Source: Nitrosomonas sp. (GTDB taxonomy: Bacteria; Pseudomonadota; Gammaproteobacteria; Burkholderiales; Nitrosomonadaceae). From it: a stretch of 15,793 nt of DNA. The stretch is from the NCBI GenBank assembly GCA_021774205.1, contig JAJFJI010000149.1:1-15793 (forward strand), given 5' to 3'. This document shows positions 1 to 7,968 of this stretch, in pieces. The notes under the pieces were generated by a model. It was given only the letters and a program-made list of their open reading frames with translations. It ran no database searches and had not been told where the DNA came from. A program made the translations under genes and the position numbers. Positions within the stretch are counted from its first letter, which is position 1. The number at the start of each line of letters is the position of its first letter.

Positions 1-989
1 CCTGCGCACATGGGGTTATCCAGCACGATCATCGCCAGACTGCCAATGGCAACCCCCTGGGTCTTGAGTTTGTGAAACTCAGAAATACGTTCTTCTAACG
101 GGCAGCCAGTCAACAATGCACCCAATTCACTTTTTTTAAAGACAGGCGTTTCTTCTGGCGTTTTAGCTTTTTGCATCAATCCTTTTGAACAAGAATCCTT
201 TCCTTGTTCATGGCACCAGATACAATAATTCGCTTCATCCAACGCACCCACCAAGTCCGTTCCTGAATCGGTCAGCGCAAATCCCTCGCGTTGACGTAAA
301 TGCAACAACCGATGCGTTTTATAACCAGCCGAGTCATCAGTTTCCGTTGATAGCAAATGCATAAAATCCAGCTTGGCTGGGGACTTAAATAAGATTCCAT
401 CCTGGCTGCGCAATTGTCCTTCTGGCGTTCTGGACGCCCAGGCCGCATATTGCAGCGCAATTTTCAAACACGCCTCATTGGCAACCTCGTCCTCCATCCA
501 TTTTGCAACATGGGTTGCAAAAACCAATTCAGAGAAAGGCTCTCCAAACTCAACAACCAGCTTCTGCTCTACCGCTACACCATCGATTTCAACTAACTCC
601 GCCGGTTTTACCTTACTTTTCGCCCGGCGCTGGACAAATTGCCGTTTGCAAAAATAAAGTGGCGCCAATTCATGATGCTTTGCCGCGAGCGCGCGAACTT
701 CAGCCTCAATATCGAACAATTTGGCAACAAAATCTTCCGCCCATGGCGCAATCTCAATTAATAATGCCGATTCATCTTTTGGCAATAAATCATCTGGATG
801 CGCGCGCGCATGTTTCAACCGCGCAAATAATTCAGCTTCTCCTCCCTTGAGAAACTTAAGAAATTCCTGATCAAGCTTTACCAGTCCATCCCGGCTATAA
901 AGATCGGCTATGGTCATGCCAAATCCAAAGACTGTTGAGTCCACGGTAATTGTTGACGTGGCATAAGACAATAAATCTGAGTTTGTCAT
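1..989 (-). CDS. Large FAD-dependent (pyridine nucleotide-disulfide) oxidoreductase, N-terminal part
   Basis: An uninterrupted frame of 329 codons starts at the ATG at 989-987 and runs off the left edge. The visible part is the N-terminal extension of a long protein, related to glutamate-synthase small-chain-like FAD oxidoreductases. Its mark is a cysteine set at C256, C259 and C267 (YCIWCHEQGKDSC), followed by C296 (GCPLEER) and C328 at the edge, which suggests an iron-sulfur ligation region. The FAD and NAD(P) folds would lie outside the window. No clear ribosome binding site precedes the ATG, and the 134-bp gap after cysN suggests separate expression. The family match is from memory of the motif around C256-C296. 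The electron acceptor or substrate cannot be told from this part. The reading frame is certain; the exact function is not. Confidence 0.8.
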   Translation of the reverse strand, partial: MTNSDLLSYATSTITVDSTVFGFGMTIADLYSRDGLVKLDQEFLKFLKGGEAELFARLKHARAHPDDLLPKDESALLIEIAPWAEDFVAKLFDIEAEVRALAAKHHELAPLYFCKRQFVQRRAKSKVKPAELVEIDGVAVEQKLVVEFGEPFSELVFATHVAKWMEDEVANEACLKIALQYAAWASRTPEGQLRSQDGILFKSPAKLDFMHLLSTETDDSAGYKTHRLLHLRQREGFALTDSGTDLVGALDEANYCIWCHEQGKDSCSKGLMQKAKTPEETPVFKKSELGALLTGCPLEERISEFHKLKTQGVAIGSLAMIVLDNPMCA

Positions 990-1053
990 AAATAATTGGA
1001 TTAAAAATTTTTTAAATGGAGCAAGCCAAGTAACCGGAAGTCTAATTTTTATA

Positions 1054-1065
1054 TTGATTAATCAA
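1054..1065. repeat. 12-bp perfect palindrome between cysN and the FAD oxidoreductase gene
   Basis: TTGATTAATCAA reads the same on both strands. It lies in the AT-rich 134-bp gap, about 65 bp upstream of the oxidoreductase start, where an operator would be expected. No T-run follows it on either strand, so it is not an obvious terminator. A role as a regulator site is only inferred, and chance is possible in such AT-rich sequence. Confidence 0.3.
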
Positions 1066-1123
1066 CTAAATCCACAAAACATTAGTCCGGCATACTTTTT
1101 TTATCTAGTGATAGTGCTTAAGA

Positions 1124-2404
1124 TTAATTTATCTGCTGAGAAATCATTCCTGCGGCAACCGTATTATTACTTGTTTCATCAATCACAATAAAACTGCCGG
1201 TGGCATGATTCCGAACGTAGTCATCACATATCAGGGGCTGTTGAACTTTGAGCCTTACTTGCGCGATATCATTCATGTTCAACGTATCCACTGTTTCCTG
1301 CTTCAGTGTATTCACGTCAATACGGTAATCAATGCCACTGACAATGGCCTTTACAGTACGTGTGGTATGTTTAATAAGATATTTTCGTTTCGAATCGAGT
1401 GCCTGTTCAGACAACCAACACAGCATTGCGTTAAATTCTTTCGTAACCCATGGTGTTTCACCGGTCTTGACTAACAAATCCCCACGCGAAATATCCAGAT
1501 GATCTTCGATTGTTAAAGTGACTGACTGTGGTGCAAATGCATCATCTGCAGAGCCTTCATAAAGGAGAATTTCCTTAATACGCGAAGTCAAACCCGATGG
1601 CAGCACTGTCACTGCGTCACCTACTTTTACAGCGCCCGACTCTATCCGTCCCATATAGCCGCGAAAATCATGTAAAGCTTCCGTCTGCGGGCGACACACC
1701 CACTGCACCGGATATCGAAAATCATTGAGATTTATATCATGATCAATCGCAACATTTTCCAATAGATCCATCAGCGTTGTTCCCTGATACCAGGCAAGCT
1801 TGTCACCACGTTCCACTACCATATCCCCACGCAGCGCGGACATTGGAATATATTCAATATTATGTAAGTTTAATTCATCAGCAAAAGCGGCAAAATCCTT
1901 ACATATACGGTCAAATACTTCTTGCGAATAATCCACTAAATCCATCTTGTTCACTGCCACAACCAAATGAGGGATACCAACCAGGCTGGCCAGATAAGTA
2001 TGGCGGCGTGATTGTGTTAGCACCCCGTTACGCGCATCAACCAGAATAATGGCCAGATTAGCGGTAGACGCACCGGTCACCATATTACGGGTATATTGCT
2101 CATGACCCGGCGTATCAGCAATAATGAATTTGCGCTTGGGCGTTGCAAAATAGCGATAAGCCACATCGATCGTGATGCCCTGCTCACGTTCAGCCTGCAA
2201 CCCATCGGTAAGCAAGGACAAATCAACCCCTTCCATGCCGCGTTTACGCGTCGTATTGGTAATGGAGCTTAATTGATCTTCAAAAATTGATTTTGAGTCA
2301 TGTAATAGACGTCCAATCAAGGTACTTTTGCCATCATCTACGCTACCAGCCGTAATAAAACGCAGTAACTCGGATTCAAACAACTCTTTTTTAACAACCG
2401 ACAT
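1124..2404 (-). CDS. cysN: Sulfate adenylyltransferase subunit 1 (GTPase subunit, CysN)
   Basis: CysN is the regulatory GTPase of ATP sulfurylase; its GTP hydrolysis drives formation of APS from ATP and sulfate by CysD. The 426-residue protein has the elongation-factor GTPase motifs in order: P-loop GSVDDGKS (20-27), DTPGH (97-101) and NKMD (152-155), followed by beta-barrel domains. It ends near residue 426 with no fused APS kinase (CysC) domain, unlike CysNC fusions, and is somewhat shorter than the E. coli protein. An AAAGGA ribosome binding site (2416-2411) lies 6 nt before the ATG. It follows cysD by 132 bp, its usual partner and order. No CysC is seen in the window, which fits a pathway that reduces APS directly. 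Confidence 0.97.
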   Translation of the reverse strand: MSVVKKELFESELLRFITAGSVDDGKSTLIGRLLHDSKSIFEDQLSSITNTTRKRGMEGVDLSLLTDGLQAEREQGITIDVAYRYFATPKRKFIIADTPGHEQYTRNMVTGASTANLAIILVDARNGVLTQSRRHTYLASLVGIPHLVVAVNKMDLVDYSQEVFDRICKDFAAFADELNLHNIEYIPMSALRGDMVVERGDKLAWYQGTTLMDLLENVAIDHDINLNDFRYPVQWVCRPQTEALHDFRGYMGRIESGAVKVGDAVTVLPSGLTSRIKEILLYEGSADDAFAPQSVTLTIEDHLDISRGDLLVKTGETPWVTKEFNAMLCWLSEQALDSKRKYLIKHTTRTVKAIVSGIDYRIDVNTLKQETVDTLNMNDIAQVRLKVQQPLICDDYVRNHATGSFIVIDETSNNTVAAGMISQQIN

Positions 2405-2536
2405 TTGGTATCCTTTCGGAAAATCGTTTCACCGCAAATATAAAAAAACTCGCTTACTGGAAAACATGAAAAAAGTGACTAGACTGAATGAACGCGGTGC
2501 TTTCTCAATCAGGTGCCATTAGCAGAGATCGTTATT

Positions 2537-3442
2537 TTAGAAGTACCCTTCTTTCTTGCGCAGCTCCATCGAAGCATCCGACGTCTGGTCATCCATACGC
2601 GTGGCGCCACGTTCAGTTATTCGCGTTATTGCCGTTTCGGCAATAATTTCTTCGACACATGCCGCTGCCGACTCAACCGGGCAAGTACAACTCATGTCAC
2701 CAACGGTACGAAAACGCACCATGACTTTTTCTGCCCTTTCTTCTTCTCTGGGCTGCACTAAATGGGAGACCGGCAACAACCCAGCATCGCGCCGGATAAC
2801 GTCGCGCAAATGCGCAAAGTATATTTTTGGCACCTCTAGCTGCTCGCGATCAATGTATTCCCAGACATCCAGCTCAGTCCAGTTACTGATTGGAAACACG
2901 CGAATATTTTCGCCTGGATGAGTACGCGTGTTGTAGATGTCCCATAACTCCGGCCGTTGGTTTTTCGGATCCCATTGTCCAAACTCATCTCGGAAAGAGA
3001 AAATTCGCTCCTTGGCACGCGCTTTTTCTTCATCGCGACGCGCGCCACCGATACAAGCATCAAATTCATACTCAGCAATTGTATCCAGCAATGTCACGGA
3101 TTGAAACGCATTACGGCTCTGCGTGGGTGAACGCAGCACCACTTTCCCTTTCTTGATTGAGTCTTCCATACTGCTCACGATCAAACGTTCACCTAATTGC
3201 TTGGCACGACGATCACGAAACTCGATCACTTCAGGAAAATTATGCTCAGTATCAATATGAACCAATGGAAACGGAAAGCGCCCTGGCCGAAATGCTTTTT
3301 CTGCTAATCGCAGCAACACAATAGAATCCTTGCCACCAGAAAATAACAAAGCTGGATTGGCACATTCAGCCGCGACTTCTCGCATGATATGAATGGCTTC
3401 ACTTTCCAGCGCATCCAGATGGGTAAAGGGATGGTTACTCAT
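2537..3442 (-). CDS. cysD: Sulfate adenylyltransferase subunit 2 (CysD)
   Basis: CysD is the catalytic subunit of cytoplasmic ATP sulfurylase, making adenosine 5'-phosphosulfate and pyrophosphate from ATP and sulfate with CysN. The 301-residue length matches the family. The PP-loop SGGKDS occurs at residues 35-40, and the C-terminus RKKEGYF is typical of CysD. A GGAG sequence lies 14 nt before the ATG, a long spacing. Just upstream of it is a perfect 8-bp stem-loop (3468-3487), so initiation may be affected by mRNA structure. The gene is separated from cysH by 196 bp, so it may have its own promoter or a processed leader. Confidence 0.97.
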   Translation of the reverse strand: MSNHPFTHLDALESEAIHIMREVAAECANPALLFSGGKDSIVLLRLAEKAFRPGRFPFPLVHIDTEHNFPEVIEFRDRRAKQLGERLIVSSMEDSIKKGKVVLRSPTQSRNAFQSVTLLDTIAEYEFDACIGGARRDEEKARAKERIFSFRDEFGQWDPKNQRPELWDIYNTRTHPGENIRVFPISNWTELDVWEYIDREQLEVPKIYFAHLRDVIRRDAGLLPVSHLVQPREEERAEKVMVRFRTVGDMSCTCPVESAAACVEEIIAETAITRITERGATRMDDQTSDASMELRKKEGYF

Positions 3443-3467
3443 TATCTTACTTTTAACTCCTAAAATT

Positions 3468-3487
3468 TCGTCGCTGAGCAGCGACGA
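3468..3487 (-). promoter_or_regulatory. Perfect stem-loop in the cysD leader
   Basis: TCGTCGCT pairs with AGCGACGA (3468-3475 with 3480-3487) around a 4-nt loop. On the cysD transcript the hairpin is followed by AAUUUUA and then directly by the GGAG ribosome binding sequence of cysD. The U-run is too weak for a convincing intrinsic terminator. An attenuator, an mRNA-stabilising element after cysH, or a translation control element are all possible. The structure is seen directly; the role is inferred. Confidence 0.45.
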
Positions 3488-3638
3488 GATAATGCTAATT
3501 ATTTATAAAAACGCAAGTAATCCTTGATGTCACTTCATAAATTCCATTTTCTAGCGAAATAACATACAAACTCAAAGACTGCCAGATTGCCGGAATTAAT
3601 GCTACCCAACATACTTATAAAAATGCTTCGCGTCACAC

Positions 3639-4337
3639 CTACTTTATTAGCACAACTTTACCGGCGTGTAACCCGCATTCCTTGTTCTCAGGCGCTTCCC
3701 ACCACCAGCGACCCGCACGAATATCCTCGCCTGGCGTCACAGCACGGGTACATGGCGCGCAACCAATGCTGGGAAAAAATCGGTCATGCAGCTTGTTATA
3801 CGGCACATCGTTTTGCTTAATATATTCCCACACCTGCGCATTGGACCACTCAAGAAGCGGATTAAACTTCTGCATTTGATGCTCCTTGTCATAGGCTGAC
3901 AAAGCCAAGTTACTACGCGTAGCAGCCTGCTCATGCCGTATCCCAGTAACCCAGGCGCGCTTGCCGCGAAGCGCGCGGCGCAGCGGTTCCACCTTACGTA
4001 TATGGCAGCAACGCTTACGTAATTCCACGCTATCATAAAAACCATTTACCCCATTTTGCGCGACATATTTCTCAATCTCTTCCGCGCTAGGAAAGTAAAT
4101 TTGTAATGAGTTACTATAACGAGTCTGGACTGTCTGCATCAAATCATAAGTCTCTTGCGGAAGACGACCAGTATCAAGACTAAACATCCCGATATCCAGT
4201 TTGTGGCGGTTAATAAGATCGGTCAGCACCATATCCTCCGCACCCAAACTATTAGCAAAAATTATGGGGGCATAATTATGCGTAGCCTCTGTCAAAACAG
4301 CAATGACTTGCTCAACTTTTTGCTGTAACTCGCTCAT
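3639..4337 (-). CDS. cysH: Assimilatory adenylylsulfate (APS) reductase, CysH family
   Basis: The enzyme reduces APS to sulfite with thioredoxin or a similar donor. The protein has 232 residues. It carries a nucleotide-binding loop near residues 27-35 (FANSLGAED), the LDTGRLPQETY segment (54-64), and the two cysteine pairs CC (110-111) and CAPC (C193, C196). These pairs mark the [4Fe-4S] APS-reducing branch rather than PAPS-specific CysH of the E. coli type. The catalytic cysteine is C221 in the C-terminal ECGLH motif. The ATG follows the TAG of the DUF934 gene with no spacer and lacks a clear ribosome binding site, so coupled translation is likely. The absence of a CysC kinase domain nearby agrees with APS as the substrate. 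Confidence 0.95.
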   Translation of the reverse strand: MSELQQKVEQVIAVLTEATHNYAPIIFANSLGAEDMVLTDLINRHKLDIGMFSLDTGRLPQETYDLMQTVQTRYSNSLQIYFPSAEEIEKYVAQNGVNGFYDSVELRKRCCHIRKVEPLRRALRGKRAWVTGIRHEQAATRSNLALSAYDKEHQMQKFNPLLEWSNAQVWEYIKQNDVPYNKLHDRFFPSIGCAPCTRAVTPGEDIRAGRWWWEAPENKECGLHAGKVVLIK

Positions 4338-4865
4338 CTACAAATCTGCTGATGTCTTCTCGTTACGCTGAACACGACGAAACAACGGCGATTTTTGGTC
4401 TACAGCCGCTTGATAGGCTTCAGAGAAATCGTTCAACCCTTTCAGTGCATCCTGTATATTACGATCCGAGCGCGGCGCAAAAGCGTCAAAACCAACACGC
4501 TGCATATAGAACATTTGGTCACGCAACACATCACCGATTGCGCGTAACTCCCCCGCATACCCAAACCGTGCGCGCAAATTATAAGCAATCGAATAACCAC
4601 GGCCGTCGCCGAATTTCGGAAAATCAACCGCGATGACTGTGAATTTACCGATATCGTTTTTTAACGCCTCTGGTCGCTCATCGCTGGCAAACCATACGCC
4701 CAAATCATCGCGATCTTGCAATTTTTCCTGTTGAGCACACCATACCTTTAACGGAACAATTACCTTGCCCGCCGGCACAGTAACATTTTCCGGCGCTTCA
4801 TTTTCTGCCAAACGTAAAACTGCCCAGTCGTCATTTACGATCGCTTTATTCTTGATAATCATCAC
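4338..4865 (-). CDS. DUF934 protein, sulfite-reduction accessory
   Basis: This 175-residue soluble protein matches the DUF934 family, commonly annotated as an oxidoreductase probably involved in sulfite reduction. The family is nearly always found beside cysI or cysH in proteobacteria. Family-like segments are visible around residues 76-103 (VIAVDFPKFGDGRGYSIAYN) and 109-131. It has a single cysteine (C43), no iron-sulfur or nucleotide motif, and no signal peptide, so a catalytic role is unproven. The start is probably the GTG at 4865-4863, placed 8 nt after an AGAGG sequence inside the end of cysI. The adjacent ATG (4862-4860) would be 11 nt away. It begins 2 bp after the cysI stop and its stop abuts the cysH ATG. 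Confidence 0.88.
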   Translation of the reverse strand: MMIIKNKAIVNDDWAVLRLAENEAPENVTVPAGKVIVPLKVWCAQQEKLQDRDDLGVWFASDERPEALKNDIGKFTVIAVDFPKFGDGRGYSIAYNLRARFGYAGELRAIGDVLRDQMFYMQRVGFDAFAPRSDRNIQDALKGLNDFSEAYQAAVDQKSPLFRRVQRNEKTSADL

Positions 4866-4867
4866 AG

Positions 4868-6604
4868 TTAAAACCTCTGAGAGTAAAATGGCACTGAATA
4901 TGGAGCGGGCTTAAACACCGAAATACCTTCTTCTTGCCCACCTGCAATTTCCGTTGCATAAACATATTCCTTAAATGGCTTGATCCCTATCCGACGCACA
5001 GTATCAATGAAACGCTCTGCCTCAATACGTTCACGCAAATAAACCTGCAACAACCGATCGATCACTTCAGGTACCTGATTAAAAGAAAATGATGGTCCTA
5101 TGATTTTACCGATCGAACTATTATTTCCTTTTGAGCCACCTAGTGAAACCTGAAACCACTCACCATGATCCTTCTTTTCGACGCCGGTAATACCAATATT
5201 ACCAACAGGGTTATGCCCACAAGCATTCATGCAACCTGAAATATTTAATTCAATTTCACCAATATCATGTTGAAAGTCAAGATTATCGAAGCGCGCTGCT
5301 ATCATTTTGGCCAGCGGAATTGAACGGGCATTTGCCAACGTACAGAATTCTGCACCTGGACAACTGATCATGTCACTCAACAAGCCAATATTTGGCGACG
5401 CTAAACCATTAGCCGTGGCTATTTTCCAAAGCGTAATAAGATCCGATTTTTTAACATCGGCCAAAACCAGATTCTGCTTGTGCGTAATACGCAATTCTCC
5501 AAAACTGAACTGATCCGCCAGATCAGCCGCCGCATCCATCTGCTCGGCACTTGCGTCACCGGGCGCTGCGCCGGTTTTTTTCAGTGACAACACCACGATG
5601 GCATATCCAGGGTGCCGATGTGGCTTTACATTTTGATCCAACCAATTGGCAAACGCTTTATTTTCTGATTTATACGAGGCCAGGTCAGGATCAACATCTG
5701 TTATTTTTTCGTAGGCAGGCGCTGTAAAATAAGATGAAACACGATTCAGTTCTTCGTTCGTTAGTGTACCTAGCCCATCTTTAAGATCAACCCACTCGGC
5801 TTCGACCTGCCGCTTAAATTCTTCTATTCCCAGCGCTTTAACCAGAATTTTGATGCGCGCCTTGTAAATATTGTCACGGCGGCCATATTGATTATAGACG
5901 CGAACGATGGCTTCAATGTAGGTCATAACATGTCGCCACGGCAAAAACTCACAAATCACGCTGCCGATAATCGGTGTACGTCCCAATCCACCACCCACTA
6001 AGACACGAATACCCACTTCGCCTTGTGCATTCTTAATGACAGACAAGCCAATATCATGCACTGCAATGGCGGCGCGGTCTTCTTTTGCACCACTGACGGC
6101 AATCTTGAATTTACGCGGTAGGTAAGCGAATTCCGGATGAAAGGTGCTCCATTGGCGAAGAATTTCAGCATATGGACGTGGATCTGCTACTTCATCTGCA
6201 GCCACGCCGGCATACTCATCCGACGTAATATTACGAATGCAATTTCCGGAAGTCTGAATCGCGTGCATCTCTACCGACGCCAAATCAGCTAGAATTTCCG
6301 GGGTATCTTCCAACTTCAGCCAATTAAATTGCATATTCTGGCGCGTTGTAAAATGACCATAATCGCGGTCGTATTTGCGCGCAATATGAGCAAACATACG
6401 TAGCTGCCTTGAAGATAGCAAACCATAAGGCACGGCAATACGCAACATATACGCATGAATCTGCATATACAACCCATTTTGCAACCGCAACGGGCGAAAT
6501 TCCGCTTCCGCTAATTCATCGGATAAACGTCGACGCACTTGATCACGATATTGCGCCACACGTTCATTAACAATTTGCTGGTCGTATTGATCGTAACGAT
6601 ACAT
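4868..6604 (-). CDS. cysI: Sulfite reductase haemoprotein (CysI, nitrite/sulfite reductase family)
   Basis: The enzyme carries out the six-electron reduction of sulfite to sulfide in the cytoplasm. The 578-residue protein shows the duplicated ferredoxin-like and nitrite/sulfite reductase architecture. The sirohaem-[4Fe-4S] ligands are C415 and C421 (SCPGAEFC) and C458 and C462 (GCMNACGH). Basic residues expected at the anion site lie around 84-90 (HFTTRQN) and 118-124 (TSGNCIR). A GAGGAG ribosome binding site sits 6 nt before the ATG. No flavoprotein subunit (CysJ) is encoded in the window, so ferredoxin or another donor is likely. The small unknown gene ends 23 bp upstream and DUF934 starts 2 bp downstream. 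A nitrite reductase role is less likely because the neighbours are all sulfate-assimilation genes. Confidence 0.95.
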   Translation of the reverse strand: MYRYDQYDQQIVNERVAQYRDQVRRRLSDELAEAEFRPLRLQNGLYMQIHAYMLRIAVPYGLLSSRQLRMFAHIARKYDRDYGHFTTRQNMQFNWLKLEDTPEILADLASVEMHAIQTSGNCIRNITSDEYAGVAADEVADPRPYAEILRQWSTFHPEFAYLPRKFKIAVSGAKEDRAAIAVHDIGLSVIKNAQGEVGIRVLVGGGLGRTPIIGSVICEFLPWRHVMTYIEAIVRVYNQYGRRDNIYKARIKILVKALGIEEFKRQVEAEWVDLKDGLGTLTNEELNRVSSYFTAPAYEKITDVDPDLASYKSENKAFANWLDQNVKPHRHPGYAIVVLSLKKTGAAPGDASAEQMDAAADLADQFSFGELRITHKQNLVLADVKKSDLITLWKIATANGLASPNIGLLSDMISCPGAEFCTLANARSIPLAKMIAARFDNLDFQHDIGEIELNISGCMNACGHNPVGNIGITGVEKKDHGEWFQVSLGGSKGNNSSIGKIIGPSFSFNQVPEVIDRLLQVYLRERIEAERFIDTVRRIGIKPFKEYVYATEIAGGQEEGISVFKPAPYSVPFYSQRF

Positions 6605-6627
6605 AGTAGACTCCTCAGATACCGGTT

Positions 6628-6858
6628 TCAGGCATCATCCTCTGAATAACTTTTTGACGGCGGCAATAAAAGCGCCGCTTCAAGTGGAAATTTAGCACCA
6701 TACTGCATAATATGCTCCACATCTTCATCTTCTTCATGTCTTAATGCCGCGCCAATATATGCATAGTCACCGGTAACGCCGACGACAATACCGATACGCC
6801 CGCCGCATCCATTGAACCATGTTACCTGTTTTGGTTTATTATCTTTGTTTGTACTCAT
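6628..6858 (-). CDS. Small conserved-looking protein of unknown function upstream of cysI
   Basis: A 76-residue acidic cytoplasmic protein. An AGGA ribosome binding sequence lies 7 nt before the ATG, and the stop is 23 bp upstream of cysI. Both support a real gene in the sulfur operon. The N-terminal half holds WFNGCGGRIGIVVGVTGDYA (residues 14-33), a glycine-rich segment with the only cysteine (C18). The second half is acidic (RHEEDEDVEH, 40-49) and ends in a serine- and aspartate-rich tail. A single cysteine rules out a ferredoxin. I recognise no domain. The position suggests an accessory or control role for sulfite reduction, but that is inferred from context only. Confidence 0.8.
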   Translation of the reverse strand: MSTNKDNKPKQVTWFNGCGGRIGIVVGVTGDYAYIGAALRHEEDEDVEHIMQYGAKFPLEAALLLPPSKSYSEDDA

Positions 6859-6964
6859 TTATAATTCCTACTCACGCAAACGAAATAAAAACAAGCCTCG
6901 TAGACTGTTGAGATTCGCTCACAAAACATTTACTGAAATAGATCTCATTAACCACTTATATTTA

Positions 6965-7750
6965 TTAGCTTGGCATCAATAATTTGGCGCCAACAATAAT
7001 AAGAATCGTCGACAAAATCGGTCGCAATATATGATCCGGAATTCGCCCGCCAACATGACTGCCCATATAGATGCCCGGCAGTGATCCAATCAGCAAGCTA
7101 CCCAGCAAACTGTAATCAACCGTTCCCATATAGGCATGGCCCATGCCAGCAATCAGCGTCAGCGGCACAGCATGCGCAATATCACTGCCCACCAGCGTTA
7201 CCGAGGGAACGCGTGGATATAATACCAGCAGTATAACCATGCCCAGCGCACCCGCACCGACCGATGTAATTGTCACTAGAACACCCAGCACTACACCCGT
7301 AGCAATGGTGATCGATTCAACATAACGATCCCGCCATTCTATCAAAAACCCAAAACGAGAGCTCGCCATTTGCGATAATCGCTTACGCAACAACAACGAT
7401 AAAGCAGTAAGAATCAATGCCACACCCAGCATACTGGTAATCAAACTGGTAAAAATCTTATCTTCAACCCCTACTGCATTCAGTATCAAAACCGTAATCA
7501 GAGCAGCTGGCAAGCTCCCCATCGCAAGCAACTTCACCAGACGCCAGTTTACCGATCCGCGGCGGCCATGCACCCACGCGCCACCCGTCTTTGTCACAGC
7601 GGCATAAAGCAAGTCGGTACCCACTGCGGTCGCAGGTGAAATACCAAACATCAGTATCAGTAACGGTGTCATCAACGAACCGCCACCCACACCGGTAACG
7701 CCGACAATAAATCCGACTATCAGACCTGATAAAGTATAACCCCACTCCAT
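6965..7750 (-). CDS. TauE/SafE (TSUP) family membrane permease, probable sulfite/sulfate transporter
   Basis: This is a polytopic inner-membrane protein of 261 residues with about eight hydrophobic segments. It shows the family's internal duplication: GVTGVGGGSLMTPLL near residues 18-32 and SVGAGALGMVILL in the second half. TSUP proteins move small organosulfur or sulfur oxyanions. Heading a sulfate-assimilation operon, this one probably transports sulfite or sulfate, or exports excess sulfite; the direction cannot be told. I chose the ATG at 7750 because AGAGGA (7764-7759) lies 8 nt upstream. A TTG seven codons earlier is less likely. It is divergent from cysB and 106 bp upstream of the small unknown gene. 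Confidence 0.9.
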   Translation of the reverse strand: MEWGYTLSGLIVGFIVGVTGVGGGSLMTPLLILMFGISPATAVGTDLLYAAVTKTGGAWVHGRRGSVNWRLVKLLAMGSLPAALITVLILNAVGVEDKIFTSLITSMLGVALILTALSLLLRKRLSQMASSRFGFLIEWRDRYVESITIATGVVLGVLVTITSVGAGALGMVILLVLYPRVPSVTLVGSDIAHAVPLTLIAGMGHAYMGTVDYSLLGSLLIGSLPGIYMGSHVGGRIPDHILRPILSTILIIVGAKLLMPS

Positions 7751-7786
7751 TGATTGTTTCCTCTCACCCAATTTTTGGAAGGCGGC

Positions 7787-7814
7787 ATCATACCAGCAGA
7801 TTGATATGCCACAA
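7787..7814 (-). promoter_or_regulatory. Candidate promoter of the sulfate-assimilation cluster
   Basis: On the minus strand, TTGTGG (7814-7809) and TATGAT (7792-7787) are 16 bp apart. The -10 element is preceded by TGG, an extended -10 arrangement. The predicted start point lies about 30 nt before the permease ATG. The weak -35 box fits a promoter that needs an activator. A second -10-like TATAAT (7826-7821) is also present. Both are visual matches only. Confidence 0.4.
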
Positions 7815-7834
7815 AATAATATTATATTAGATTC

Positions 7835-7853
7835 TTATAACTTATAATTATAA
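7835..7853. promoter_or_regulatory. Triple TTATAA cluster, candidate CysB operator
   Basis: Three copies of the palindromic hexamer TTATAA stand at 7835-7840, 7842-7847 and 7848-7853 in the region between the divergent permease and cysB genes. The centre is about 60 bp upstream of the predicted start point of the sulfur operon, where LysR-type activators usually bind. CysB sites are AT-rich and poorly conserved, so the assignment rests on position and repetition. Confidence 0.4.
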
Positions 7854-7968
7854 AAAACTGGGGGCCTGTCCTTTACACTGAAAAAATTGCCTGCCGCATG
7901 ACACCCATTTGTTGCGTTGAAACATGAATTAAGCAACCGTTACAACTGTTTATTACGCGGGGAGTATT

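Noticed and set aside
373..850. Plus-strand frames over the left edge
   Set aside because: They overlap the long uninterrupted minus-strand frame of the FAD oxidoreductase, which has family motifs; the plus-strand products look random.
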